Part shown: in pieces, positions 28,590 through 37,179 of the stretch
Layout of the letters: each line of letters begins with the position of its first letter
Position numbering within the stretch: position 1 is the stretch's first letter
Source: DASSUW01 sp963830725
GTDB taxonomy: Bacteria > Actinomycetota > Thermoleophilia > Solirubrobacterales > Solirubrobacteraceae
DNA: 64,000 nucleotides
Assembly (NCBI GenBank): GCA_963830725.1
Contig: CAWHNO010000005.1
Location: 62,001 to 126,000 of the forward strand
Direction of reading: 5' to 3'
Notes under the pieces: model-generated
What the model was told of the DNA's origin: nothing
Seen by the model: only the letters and a program-made list of their open reading frames with translations
Database searches by the model: none
Program-made: the position numbers and the translations under genes

Positions 28590-29651
28590 ATGGCTTCACG
28601 CGGAGTCTTCCGCTCGCAGCGGCGGCGACGGTGGTCGCTGGCTTCGCTGCGATCGGTCGGCGACATGGCGATCGACCTCGGCACCGCGAACACGGTCGTC
28701 TACGTGCGCGGCCGCGGCATCGTGCTGTCCGAGCCCTCGGTGGTGGCCATCGACCAGCGCACGGGCGAGGTGCACGCCGTGGGGGCGGACGCGCAGCTGA
28801 TGATCGGGCGCACGCCGGCCACGATCTCTGCCGACCGCCCGCTGCGCCACGGCGTGATCGCCGACTTCGAGGTGACCGAGGCGATGCTGCGCCAGTTCGT
28901 CGACAAGGTGCTCCACAGCCGCTTCAGCCGCCCGCGCCTGGTCATGTGCGCGCCGTCGGGGGTGACCGACGTCGAGCGCCGAGCCGTCGAGGAGGCCTCC
29001 CTGTCGGCTGGCGCCCGCGAGGTGCACCTGATCGAGGAGTCGCTCGCCGCCGCGATCGGGGCCGGGCTCCCGATCGCCGAGCCGGTCGGCCGGATGGTCG
29101 TCGACGTCGGCGGCGGCACGAGCGAGGTCGCCGTCATCTCGCTTGGCGGGATCGTCGTCTCGCGCTCGCTGCGGGTCGGCGGCTACGACCTCGACGACGC
29201 GATCACCAACCACATCCGGCTCGAGCACCGCATGGCGATCGGATCCCAGAGCGCGGAGGCGATCAAGCTGGCCGTCGGCTCCGCCGCGAAGCTCGACGAA
29301 GAGCTCTCGACCAGCATCCGCGGCCGCGACCTGCTGTCCGGCCTCCCGCGCGAGCTAGAGCTCGACAGCGAGGAGGTCAGGCGCGCGATCGACCCACCGC
29401 TGACCGACATCATGGCCGCCGTCCACGCGACGCTCGAGGAGACCCCGCCCGAGCTGGCGGCCGACATCGCGATGCAGGGCATCGTCCTCGCCGGCGGAGG
29501 CGCGCTCCTGCGCGGCTTCGCCGATCGGGTCCACCGTGAGACCGGCATGCCGGTCCACATCGCCGACGCTCCCCTGACCTGCGTCGCCTACGGCGCCGGG
29601 CAATCTCTCGAGGAGCTCGACACCCTCGGCCGCCGTCGCGGCGCTGCCTGA
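28590..29651 (+). CDS. mreB: MreB/Mbl-like actin-fold cell-shape protein
   Basis: A 353-aa protein. Phosphate-1 motif DLGTANTVVYVRGRG is near residue 27, phosphate-2 VVDVGGGTSEVAVISLGG near 170, and the adenosine-site GIVLAGGGALLRGF near 300. These are the ATP-binding elements of bacterial actins. An N-terminal basic extension (MASRGVFRSQRRRRW) may aid membrane contact. mreC/mreD do not follow; two tRNA genes do. Confidence 0.93.
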   Translation: MASRGVFRSQRRRRWSLASLRSVGDMAIDLGTANTVVYVRGRGIVLSEPSVVAIDQRTGEVHAVGADAQLMIGRTPATISADRPLRHGVIADFEVTEAMLRQFVDKVLHSRFSRPRLVMCAPSGVTDVERRAVEEASLSAGAREVHLIEESLAAAIGAGLPIAEPVGRMVVDVGGGTSEVAVISLGGIVVSRSLRVGGYDLDDAITNHIRLEHRMAIGSQSAEAIKLAVGSAAKLDEELSTSIRGRDLLSGLPRELELDSEEVRRAIDPPLTDIMAAVHATLEETPPELAADIAMQGIVLAGGGALLRGFADRVHRETGMPVHIADAPLTCVAYGAGQSLEELDTLGRRRGAA

Positions 29652-29675
29652 GGGCACTACACTGCGCCCCACCCC

Positions 29676-29765
29676 GGAGAGGTGGCCGAGTGGCTGAAGG
29701 CACTCGCCTGCTAAGCGAGTATGGGGCGGAAAGCTCCATCGCGGGTTCGAATCCCGCCCTCTCCG
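29676..29765 (+). tRNA. tRNA-Ser (anticodon GCT)
   Basis: Starts GGAGAGGTGGCCGAGTGG. The anticodon loop CTGCTAA has anticodon GCT. A long variable arm follows, then GGTTCGAATCC and an acceptor pairing GGAGAGG/CCTCTCC with discriminator G. CCA is not encoded. Confidence 0.97.
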
Positions 29766-29792
29766 CTGGCGGCTAACATGACCGCCGCCCTT

Positions 29793-29866
<74 letters not shown>

Positions 29867-29918
29867 CTTGAGAATCCTAGTGTTGTAGGGGATTTGCGGC
29901 TGGTGGCGAACGCCGTTG

Positions 29919-29947
29919 GGTGGCAACAGCGGGGGCAACAGGCAACA
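29919..29947 (+). repeat. three GGCAACA-type repeats before the integrase remnant
   Basis: GGCAACA or GCAACA occurs three times in 29 bp just before the integrase start, suggestive of arm-type integrase sites. Confidence 0.4.
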
Positions 29948-30195
29948 GTGAGCAGGTTGCCCCTGGAGCGGACGGATGCGCCGGGTATCTACCGGCGTGG
30001 TTCGAGGTACGTGGTGGTGTACCGCGTCGAGGGTCGTCAGCGCAAGCAGTACGCCGGCACGCTGGCCGAGGCTCGGGCGATCAAGCTCGAGCGCGACGGC
30101 GAGGCGCGGGCGCTGCGCCGTGGCCCGACGCTGCACGGGTTCAGCCTCTCGTGGCTTGATCGCTACGCAGGTGCCGGGCACGACAGCGTGCGCGT
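29948..30195 (+). pseudogene. truncated phage-type integrase N-terminus next to tRNA-Arg
   Basis: About 82 codons from GTG at 29948: GIYRRGSRYVVVYRVEGRQR and AGTLAEARAIKLERDGEAR form the N-terminal DNA-binding region, then FSLSWLDRYAGAGHDSVR starts the core-binding domain. Similarity stops near 30195 and no catalytic domain follows. It marks a lost integrative element at tRNA-Arg. Confidence 0.72.
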
Positions 30196-30507
30196 CGATG
30201 ACCGAGACGCTCGCAACGACGCGGATGCAGCAGCCGCGTGCGACGATCGCCGCCTGCCGGATGCGGCGCGTATAGCCATCCGGCTGGTTTCGAATCATCC
30301 GGCGGTCCGTCATGTGGAGTCGGCCGGATCGCGGTCGCGTGGGCGCACGAGGAGCTCGCCGACCGGGATTTCGCCGTGACCACGTCCGACTTCGCCGCGG
30401 TCGCGCGCGATCTTCCCGGGTTGATCGCCGCCTCTTGTAAACCGGCCTGAGCGTTGAAATCCTGGCTGCCTGCCATTGGCCCCGACCTGAGGAGGAGCGG
30501 TTAAGCG
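30196..30507. other. no clear gene between integrase remnant and dehydrogenase
   Basis: A 70-aa plus-strand ORF (30238-30450) ends with ELADRDFAVTTSDFAAVARD in protein-like composition and could be another fragment, but I recognise nothing. GGAGGAGCGG at the end is the ribosome-binding site of the next gene. Confidence 0.3.
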
Positions 30508-31863
30508 ATGGCCATCGACTTCACCCTGTCCAACGAGCAGCGCGAGCTGCAGGCGAGCGCGCGGCACTTCGCCGAGAACGTCCTCGGCCCGGTAGTGCGG
30601 GCCGCCGACGAGGAGCCCGATCCGCTGCGCGCCTTCCAGATGACCAAGGAGGCCTACGTCGCCGCCTACAAGGCGGGGATCGCGTTCTGCATGCTGCCGA
30701 AGGAGTACGGCGGCGGCGGCCTGAGCAACGTCGACCTGATCATCGCCGCCGAGGAGATCTGCGCGGTCGATCCGGGCTTCGCATGCACGGTGTTGGTCAA
30801 CGGTCTCGGACTCCTGCCCGTCTGGTACTACGGCACCGAGGAGCAGAAGGACCGCTTCCTACGCACGGCGACCTCGGACCCGACCGGCGAGTATCTCGTC
30901 GGCTATGCGGCCAGCGAGCCGGCCGGCTCGCCCGGCGGCACGGCCAACTTCGACGCTCCGCTCCCGAGCCCCGTCGGCATCGGCGTGACCGCCACGCTCG
31001 ACGGAGACGAGTACGTGCTCAACGGCCGCAAGTACTGGCCGTGCAACGTCGCCGGCTGGGACGGCAAGGGAGCGAACGTCAGCATCGTCGTCGTCCGCAC
31101 CGACCCCAGCAAGGGCGGCACCGAGGGGCTGTCCGCGGTGATGATCGAGCGCGGCATGCCCGGAATCACCTACAACCTGATCTCGAAGATCGGCCACCGG
31201 CTGACGCCGAACGCGGAGATCATCTTCGACAACGCCCGCGTGCCGGCCGAGAACCTGATCGAGGGGACGCGCGGCAACGGCGACCTGCTGATCAACCGCA
31301 ACTTCGCCTGGTCTGGCCCGGTGGCGGGCATCGCCGCGGTCGGCGTCGCGCGCACCGCGTACGAGGCCGCGCTCGACTGGGCCAAGACCTACACGGCCGG
31401 CGGCCCGAAGGCGATCATCCACTACCAGTACCCGGGCTACGTGCTCGGTGACGTCGCCGCCCGGATCGAGATGTGCCGCTACTTCTGCTGGAAGACGGCG
31501 CACTACCTCGATCAGCACGACTACCACGGCGAGATGATCGGCGCGATGTGCAAGATCCAGTGCACCGAGCTCTTGTTTGACGCGGTCTACAAGTGCATGC
31601 AGGTCGTCGGCGTCAACAGCGTCGATAAGAAGCACTCGTTCGAGAAGCTCCTGCGCGAAGCCACCATCCTCCCGCTCTATGACGCGGGCAACTTCGGCAT
31701 GCAGCGGCGCCGCGTGCACGGCGTGATGGCCAGCGCCACGTTCAACCCACGCTCGGTGATGGACGACCTGCCGCAGGACTACACGAAGGCGATGGAGATC
31801 ACCGACACGATCCCCGGGCCGCTCGAGCTGGTGGGCGCCGGGAACGGGAGCCCGGTCGGGTAG
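30508..31863 (+). CDS. acyl-CoA dehydrogenase-like flavoprotein, atypical active-site region
   Basis: A 451-aa member of the acyl-CoA dehydrogenase family. Domains in order: N-terminal helical domain, beta domain with GYAASEPAGSPGG and NGRKYWPCNVAGW, and C-terminal helical domain. Where the family usually has the catalytic EGTSEIQ, this protein reads PLYDAGNFGMQRRR, so the usual Glu is replaced by Asp or moved. A strong Shine-Dalgarno (GGAGGAG) precedes ATG. The gene looks intact inside a region of fragments. Substrate unknown. Confidence 0.9.
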   Translation: MAIDFTLSNEQRELQASARHFAENVLGPVVRAADEEPDPLRAFQMTKEAYVAAYKAGIAFCMLPKEYGGGGLSNVDLIIAAEEICAVDPGFACTVLVNGLGLLPVWYYGTEEQKDRFLRTATSDPTGEYLVGYAASEPAGSPGGTANFDAPLPSPVGIGVTATLDGDEYVLNGRKYWPCNVAGWDGKGANVSIVVVRTDPSKGGTEGLSAVMIERGMPGITYNLISKIGHRLTPNAEIIFDNARVPAENLIEGTRGNGDLLINRNFAWSGPVAGIAAVGVARTAYEAALDWAKTYTAGGPKAIIHYQYPGYVLGDVAARIEMCRYFCWKTAHYLDQHDYHGEMIGAMCKIQCTELLFDAVYKCMQVVGVNSVDKKHSFEKLLREATILPLYDAGNFGMQRRRVHGVMASATFNPRSVMDDLPQDYTKAMEITDTIPGPLELVGAGNGSPVG

Positions 31864-31913
31864 ACGGTCCGCGAACGATCACCGATCCTCTCACCCGCAC
31901 GGCGGGATTGCCT

Positions 31914-31941
31914 GGGCCGGCGTCGTCAGCGACGCCGGCCC
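31914..31941 (+). terminator. strong hairpin terminator after the dehydrogenase
   Basis: GGGCCGGCGTCG and CGACGCCGGCCC form a perfect 12-bp stem with loop TCAG, followed by ACCGCTCTTTG. It lies 51 bases after the stop codon. Confidence 0.75.
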
Positions 31942-32153
31942 ACCGCTCTTTGACTCACCACGGCCGTCCTTCTAGCTCCTCTCCCGCTGCTGAGCAAGCG
32001 GTCCCGGTTCCGCTGTTCGTCGAGAAGCACGCGTGTCAGCCAAACGGTCGACGTACAGCCGGTTGTGACGAGCCACGAGCGCGCCACCGCGGACAGCATC
32101 GACTCCTGCAATCGCTGCGGTAATAGCCGTCGCGCCGTCACATCGCGGCAGAC

Positions 32154-32369
32154 TCAGCGCGTGTGGGCGAGAGTGCGGTCTGCCTTTCTTGCCGTCAGGA
32201 CCGTAACGGGGAGGCCAAGGCGCGCCACGCGGGCGGGCAGATCGATGTGCAGCCAGTGGGAGACGCGCTCGGGGAGCGTCGAGACGATGATCTCGTCGTA
32301 TCGATCGGCCTCCAGAGCTGCCGAGACGGCGAGGAACAGCATCTCGCTGCTTCTTTGATAGAACACCAC
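32154..32369 (-). pseudogene. C-terminal fragment of a universal-stress-type protein
   Basis: A 71-codon ORF. DRYDEIIVSTLPERVSHWLH followed by RVARLGLPVTVLTA resembles the last ~50 residues of stress or permeability proteins with a USP fold. The N-terminal ~100 residues are missing. A gene remnant on the island. Confidence 0.5.
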
Positions 32370-32431
32370 TGGTCGATGGAAGCCTGACCGTACACGCGCG
32401 TGCGTGACCTGTCAATATTCATCGCACATAT

Positions 32432-33049
32432 ATGTCTAGGCAAAGCGTGACCGGCGGGCGGCGCCCGTATCGCAAGCGGCGCCGGGCCCAGCTCGAGGAA
32501 GCGACCAGGCTGCGGATCACCGAGGCCACGGTCGACCTGCACGGCTCGGTCGGTCCGGCGCGGACGACGATCAGTGCAGTCGCGAAGCGCGCCGGCGTCC
32601 AGCGGGCGACCGTCTACCGCCACTTCCCCGACGAGGACGCGCTATTCGATGCTTGCTCGTCGCACTGGCTGGCGCAGCATCCCCTCCCGGATCCGGCGGC
32701 TTGGACGAAGCTCGAGCACCCCGATGAGCGACTGCGGGTGGCGCTGGGCGAGCTCTACGAGTGGTATGAGCGCGGCGAGTACATGCTCGAGAGGACGACC
32801 CGCGATGTCGCGCTCGTCCCCGCGCTGCGACCCTCGATGGAGGCCTTCCGCGGTTGGCTCGACGCGGCCGCCGACACGATCCTGCACGGCCGGCCCGAGC
32901 GCGGCGCCCGCCGCCGCCGCGTGCGAGCCGCGGTCGGGCACGCGCTCGCATTCGAGACCTGGCGCTCGCTCGTCCGCCATCAAGGGATGTCCCGATCCCA
33001 GACGATCGAGCTGATGCAAGCACTCGCCGCCGCCGCGCGGCGAGATTGA
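32432..33049 (+). CDS. TetR-family transcriptional regulator
   Basis: A 205-aa protein. The N-terminal helix-turn-helix (RLRITEATVDLHGSVGPART, AVAKRAGVQRATVYRHFPDE) spans about residues 30-75. The ligand-binding half has no recognisable specificity. No target operon is obvious; it stands alone between a stress-protein remnant and a recombinase fragment. Confidence 0.92.
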   Translation: MSRQSVTGGRRPYRKRRRAQLEEATRLRITEATVDLHGSVGPARTTISAVAKRAGVQRATVYRHFPDEDALFDACSSHWLAQHPLPDPAAWTKLEHPDERLRVALGELYEWYERGEYMLERTTRDVALVPALRPSMEAFRGWLDAAADTILHGRPERGARRRRVRAAVGHALAFETWRSLVRHQGMSRSQTIELMQALAAAARRD

Positions 33050-33236
33050 GGCTCACCGACCTGGGCCCACCCGATCCGCTCATCGCTCCCAGCCTCCGAC
33101 GAGACCCTCAGCGGCAAGGCGCGCCACTCGAACCCATCCAAAGAATGCGCGCAGAATCCCGAAGCCACGCACGCGACGGATCCTCGCGCGGGACGAACAC
33201 GGCCCACAGTTGCCACACCCCGAAAGCAGACGTCGT

Positions 33237-33534
33237 CAGCGGTGCCACGAGCGGGCGCCCGTGGGCGGCCGCCACCGCCCGCACCGAGCTGCGCCGCGTC
33301 GCTCGCCAGGCCGGCGTGCGGCGGCGGTTCGCGCCGCACCAGCTGCGCCACGCGCACGCCGTCGAGATGGCCCGCGAGGGCGTGCCGCTGATCGTCATCC
33401 AACGCCAGCTCGGACACACCAACCTCGGCACGACCTCCATCTATCTGCAGGGGATCGATCGCGAGGAGATCCTCGCCGCGGTGCGCGCCCGGCGCGCGCC
33501 CACGATGTCGGCGAGCGCCGGGCTGCGGCTGTGA
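33237..33534 (+). pseudogene. C-terminal fragment of the minimal tyrosine recombinase
   Basis: About 98 codons closely matching residues 138-232 of the intact recombinase at 36246. It keeps FAPHQLRHAHAVEMAREGVP and RQLGHTNLGTTSIYLQG, that is the His-Arg, second His and Tyr of the active site. It begins at the GRPWAAA segment with no start codon of its own, while an accidental ORF runs in from upstream. Confidence 0.88.
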
Positions 33535-33570
33535 TCCTGGCCCTCGAGCGCGAGCGCCTCTGCGCTCCCG

Positions 33571-34055
33571 ATGTCGTCGCTGCAAGCGCACCTCGAGCGG
33601 GACGATGTCGCCGCGAGCCCGCTCGAGTTCCGCCGCGACTGCCCACTGTGCCGCGCGGAGCGCGTCCACGGCCGCCTCCCGAGCCCGTGGCTGATGCCCG
33701 CTCGCGCCCGCGGCAATGGCGGCGGCCTTGCTGGCCGCGAGCTCGGTCGCGCCCGGGGCCGCGGTCGCCACCGACGGCTAGGCTAGGGGGTCGCCGCTCC
33801 GGCCCCCGCGGCGCCGCCGCCTCCGCAAGGGTCGGACCTCACCGCCGGCGAGGGCGGCGCCGCCCCGGTCGAGCGCGATCACGACGCCGGCTCAGGCGCC
33901 GCGGACGCCCGCGGGCAAGACTCAGGCGGCGCCGACCCGAGCGAGCGCTTGCCGGAGCGCGACGCGGGCGCCCACGATGCCGGGCCGGGTGGAGGAGAGG
34001 GCTCGGACTCGCGGCTGTCCCCAAAACATGACGACGGCGCGACCGCGGGTTCCGG
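33571..34055 (+). pseudogene. frameshifted surface-type protein with CPLCR motif
   Basis: Starts MSSLQAHLERDDVAASPLEF then RRDCPLCRAERVHGRLPSPW. A hydrophobic export-like segment (MAAALLAASSVAPGAA) follows in the next frame and ends at TAG. A Pro/Ala/Gly/Asp-rich region then continues in a third frame (PAPAAPPPPQGSDL). At least two shifts break it. The layout suggests a secreted or wall protein. I believe similar CPxCR-start proteins occur in Solirubrobacterales, but cannot check. Confidence 0.45.
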
Positions 34056-34062
34056 CGACGCT

Positions 34063-34266
34063 CGGACGCTTCCACTGCCCGCCGCGATCGCCGCCGTCTC
34101 CGCGATCGGCTACCTCGGCTCGTTCGTCGCCCCGCCGGTCATCGGCGGAATCGACCAGGCGACCAGCCTGTCCACCGCGCTCCTCACCCTTGTCGCCGGC
34201 AGCGCGGTGCTCGGAGCGCTCGCCGGCCCCGCGCTGGCACCGTCACACGTCGCCGCGCGGGCGTAG
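34063..34266 (+). pseudogene. C-terminal fragment of an MFS transporter
   Basis: AIAAVSAIGYLGSFVAPPVI and ATSLSTALLTLVAGSAVLGA match the last two helices of major-facilitator permeases (AxGYxGxxxxPPxIG pattern). The rest of the transporter is absent; the upstream sequence is the low-complexity end of the preceding pseudogene. Confidence 0.6.
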
Positions 34267-34358
34267 CCGGCGAACGGGCCGACGTCCTGGAGCCGCGGAA
34301 CGGTGGCAGACATGTGCGACGGCCTGCCCTCATCGCACCCGAACGAAACCGGGCCCCC

Positions 34359-34526
34359 CTACGCGTCGGCCTCTGAATGCTGGTCGGTGTCCCCGAGGGG
34401 CGACGAGTCCTCGGCGGGTGCCGCGGGCGGCTTGCGCGCAGCGTCGGAGTCGCCGCCCTCCGCGCCCGGCTTGTCGCGTGGCTCGCGCTCCCGCGTCGGC
34501 TCTCGCTCTCGCTGCTCGTCGGTCAT
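34359..34526 (-). CDS. small hydrophilic protein, in frame with the EEP gene
   Basis: 55 codons, MTDEQREREPTREREPRDKP and further charged residues. AAGGAG lies 8 bases before the ATG, so it probably was its own gene, although the upstream EEP ORF now reads into it without a stop. Disordered; not recognised. Confidence 0.4.
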   Translation of the reverse strand: MTDEQREREPTREREPRDKPGAEGGDSDAARKPPAAPAEDSSPLGDTDQHSEADA

Positions 34527-35378
34527 CGATTCTCCTTGGTCGCAGTGCTTGCCCAACAGGGTGCTCGACCGACGCCCGCCCGAATCATCGGCCGACCGGT
34601 CGAGGTCGACCACGAGCGCGGAGTGATCGCTGAGACCGGCGCGGCGCCAGTCGTGCGCATAGGCGCTGGCGATCGGCTCGACGCCGAATACGAGCACGTG
34701 GTCGAGGCGCCAGCCACCGCGGTTGTTGGCGAACGTCCAACTGGCCTCGCGCTCGGCGTAGCCATGGAGGGCACGGAACGCATCGACCCAGCCGCGCTCG
34801 CGCAGCCCATGGACGAGCGCGCGCTCCGCGCGATCCCAGCGCTCGCCGCGCTCAGGCCGCAGGCGCCCGGCGCTGTCGTAGGCAAACGTGAGCACATCGC
34901 CGTCGGAGAGCTCGCGGCGCGGGGTGTTGAGGTCGCCGCACAGGATCTGCCGGCGAGCGTCGCGCGCCGCGAGGTGCGCGGCGATCGCCTCGTGCGTGCG
35001 GATCTTGGCCAGGTCGGGCGCCGGCGCGATCGGCGAATGCACGTTGCTGACCTCGATGTCGCCGAACGCGCAGCACAGCACGCGCTCGGGCCAGGGCACC
35101 GGCGGCGGCTCCAGCCGCGTCAACGGCAGGCGCGCCGCAGTCAGCACGCCCAGGGCGCGCCGGCCGGCGGGCGCCGGCGCAGCGTCGAGGGACGTCTCCG
35201 CCGCGGCGAAGCCGATCGCCGCCAGGCTCGCCCGCCAGAGTGGCAGCGTGCGTGCGGTCAGCTCCTGCAAGGCGATGATGTCAGCGCCCGCGCGCGCGAT
35301 CACCTCCGCCTGCTCCGGCTGACGACGCACCCGCCCCGCGACGTTCCACGTGACCAGACGTAGGCGCTCAGCGATCAG
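34359..35378 (-). CDS. endonuclease/exonuclease/phosphatase-fold protein
   Basis: The EEP fold is recognisable from RLVTWNVAGRVRRQPEQAEV and ADIIALQELT at the start, through ILCGDLNTPRREL in the middle, to WRLDHVLVFG and GLSDHSALVVDL at the end (catalytic Asn, Glu, Asp and His positions). It is probably a Mg-dependent hydrolase of DNA or phosphodiesters. No ATG/GTG/TTG precedes RLVTWN closely; the true start is unresolved (about 35378) and overlaps the ferritin-like remnant. The ORF continues 55 codons past the fold into a tail with its own ribosome-binding site. Confidence 0.78.
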   Translation of the reverse strand: MIAERLRLVTWNVAGRVRRQPEQAEVIARAGADIIALQELTARTLPLWRASLAAIGFAAAETSLDAAPAPAGRRALGVLTAARLPLTRLEPPPVPWPERVLCCAFGDIEVSNVHSPIAPAPDLAKIRTHEAIAAHLAARDARRQILCGDLNTPRRELSDGDVLTFAYDSAGRLRPERGERWDRAERALVHGLRERGWVDAFRALHGYAEREASWTFANNRGGWRLDHVLVFGVEPIASAYAHDWRRAGLSDHSALVVDLDRSADDSGGRRSSTLLGKHCDQGESMTDEQREREPTREREPRDKPGAEGGDSDAARKPPAAPAEDSSPLGDTDQHSEADA

Positions 35379-35870
35379 CGGCGGCCTCGTTCGGGTCTTC
35401 CGCGGCCGCGAGCTCGAGTGACCCGGCGAGCACGTCGTCGAAGTGCCGGCGCTTGATCGGCAGCGCCCAGTCGACGCGCTCGCCGACCGCCGGGTTGCCG
35501 GCACGCTCGTTGAGCTTCCCGACGACCGACCAGTGGCCCACCTCACCGGCCTCCGCCATCGTCAGGAACTCGACGCCGTCGAGCGGACCGTCGTCGCCGC
35601 CGAGATAGGCCTCCATCATCTCCGCCGCCTCGGAGCGCGTCTCGCGCGCGGACTCGAGGATCGCCGTCTTCTTGCCGTCGAACTCGCCGGCCAGTTGGGT
35701 TCAGCGCTCCTCGGTCTCCGCCGCCTCGCCGTGCATCCGCTCGAGCGTGCGCGCAGGCTCTCGTTCTCGTCCCCGAGCAGCTTCGCGACGTGATCGGTCG
35801 CGTCCTTGGCGGCCATCGCCACGCCGAGCACCTCGGCGAGCTTGCTCTCCAGGTTCGTCAACTCGGCCAT
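35368..35870 (-). pseudogene. ferritin-like/four-helix protein broken by a frameshift and a stop
   Basis: MAELTNLESKLAEVLGVAMA to ENESLRA is in one frame. The sense then shifts to LERMHGEAAETEER, meets TGA at 35701, and continues in the same frame as TQLAGEFDGKKTAIL and MMEAYLGGDDGPLDGVEFLT to the end. Rejoined it would be about 166 aa with four helical stretches and conserved Glu/His (MAEAGEVGHW), like small ferritin-like proteins. No known family name assigned. Confidence 0.55.
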
Positions 35871-36000
35871 GCGGTCGTCTCCTCGCGCCTAGGTTCGCTG
35901 GACTGTGGAGCGCTACCCAAGCCTGGGTCGCCGCATGCCCAGGACCGTCTGGACGGCGGCCGCCGCGAGCGCTGCTCCGACGAAGGCGCTGGGGATCCCG

Positions 36001-36245
36001 GCGCGATCCGAGCCGGTCCCGCTGCTGCATCCGTGAAAAGCAGCGGCGATGCGCTGACTGCTCGTATCCATGCACTGGGGCATCCCGGTGTCCGCGCTCA
36101 CGCTGACGACGCGCTGCTGCTTTGGTCTGCGGCGCCAACGAGGTCGCGCGCGAGCGAAGTGCGCTTACTTACGCGGCAGTGACGGTGCGGCGGGGGCCGC
36201 CCCGGAGAGGAGCCTCGGTCCGTTTCCGATACCCGAGGGGGGGTC
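36001..36245 (+). repeat. conserved recombinase leader, copy 1
   Basis: About 245 bp directly before the intact recombinase matches 40306-40563. Shared blocks include CTGCATCCGTGA, GCGCTGACTG, TATCCATGC and ACGCGCTGCTGCTTT, then GAGCGAAGTGC and a GA/G-rich end before the ATG. No ORF is conserved across it, so it is a non-coding leader or recombination site. Confidence 0.8.
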
Positions 36246-36944
36246 ATGTCTGAGCCGATGCTCGATGCCGCCGGCCGCCGCCGCTCACCGGCCACGCTGC
36301 CGGAGTTTCACGCCGGTCGGCCGCCGCGCAACAAGGGGATCCGCTACCCCGCCGACCCACCCACGATCGAGGAGATCGTCACCGTCATGCGCCGCGCCGG
36401 CGACGGCGTCCACGGCCGGCGGCTGCGCGGCCTGATCGTCGTGCTGTGGCGCGCCGGCCTGCGGATCCACGAGGCGCTCGCGCTCGTCGAGGCCGACCTC
36501 GACGCGCGCCGCGGATCGCTGCTGGTACGGCGCGGCAAGGGCGGCCGCCGCCGCGAGGTCCGCATGGACGACTGGGCCTGGGAGCAGCTCGCGCCCTGGC
36601 TCCAGGCGCGCGTTGCGCTGCCGGTCGGGCCGCTGTTCTGCGTCGTCAACGGTCCGACGCGCGGCCGCCCATGGGCGGCCGCCGCCGCCCGCACCGAGCT
36701 GCGACGCCTCGCGCGGCAGGCCGGCGTGCGGCGACGCTTCGCGCCGCACCAACTCCGGCACGCGCACGCCGTCGAGATGGCCCGCGAGGGCGTTCCGCTG
36801 ATCGTCATCCAACGCCAGCTCGGCCACACCAACTTCGGCATCACCTCCGTCTACCTCCAGGGCATCGACAACACCGAGATCATCGACGCCGTCCACTCAC
36901 GTCGCGCGCCGATGGTCCCCGTCCACAGCTCGCTGCGAGTCTGA
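36246..36944 (+). CDS. minimal tyrosine recombinase, intact copy
   Basis: A 232-aa site-specific recombinase. The full catalytic set can be placed: Arg73 (AGLRIHEAL), Lys98 (RRGKGGRR), His168 and Arg171 (HQLRHAHA), His194 (LGHTN) and Tyr203 (SVYLQG). Only about 40 residues precede the catalytic domain, so the usual ~100-residue core-binding domain is missing. A GAGGGGGGG ribosome-binding site precedes ATG. Two partial copies lie at 33237 and 40564. It is likely the enzyme of a small mobile unit; the target site is unknown. Confidence 0.92.
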   Translation: MSEPMLDAAGRRRSPATLPEFHAGRPPRNKGIRYPADPPTIEEIVTVMRRAGDGVHGRRLRGLIVVLWRAGLRIHEALALVEADLDARRGSLLVRRGKGGRRREVRMDDWAWEQLAPWLQARVALPVGPLFCVVNGPTRGRPWAAAAARTELRRLARQAGVRRRFAPHQLRHAHAVEMAREGVPLIVIQRQLGHTNFGITSVYLQGIDNTEIIDAVHSRRAPMVPVHSSLRV

Positions 36945-36955
36945 AGCCTCAACGC

Positions 36956-36995
36956 GACCGGCGGCGGGGAGCCGCGCGCTTCCTCGCCGCCGGTC
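36956..36995 (+). terminator. hairpin after the recombinase gene
   Basis: GACCGGCGGCG and CGCCGCCGGTC form a perfect 11-bp stem around an 18-base loop, 12 bases after the stop. Confidence 0.6.
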
Positions 36996-37179
36996 CTCGT
37001 CCAGATCGCAAGCCCGGAACCCGGTAGCGAGCGGCTCGCAGAGTGCTCCATTCATCGCGAAGGAGCAACGCATGCGACGTAAGCGGCCTGCTCCGATCGC
37101 GGAAGGAGCACTCACGCAGCGATATAGCTGAGTTGCGCAGGCAGGCGATAGGAGAAGCGCCCGCGCCAACGGAACGCCG

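Noticed and set aside
29919..29947. GGCAACA repeats as the start of a CRISPR array
   Set aside because: Only three 7-bp units with irregular spacing and no spacers; no cas genes in the window.
32980..33771. 263-codon minus-strand ORF starting MATAAPGATELAASKAAAIA
   Set aside because: It is antisense to the recombinase fragment and the CPLCR protein, which carry recognisable motifs.
35701..35703. TGA in the ferritin-like gene as a recoded codon (Trp or selenocysteine)
   Set aside because: Other genes use TGA as normal stop throughout and this gene also carries a frameshift, so a pseudogene is simpler.
36001..36245. Short ORFs in the recombinase leader as a conserved small protein
   Set aside because: The two leader copies differ by indels that change frame, so no peptide is preserved; the conservation is at DNA level.
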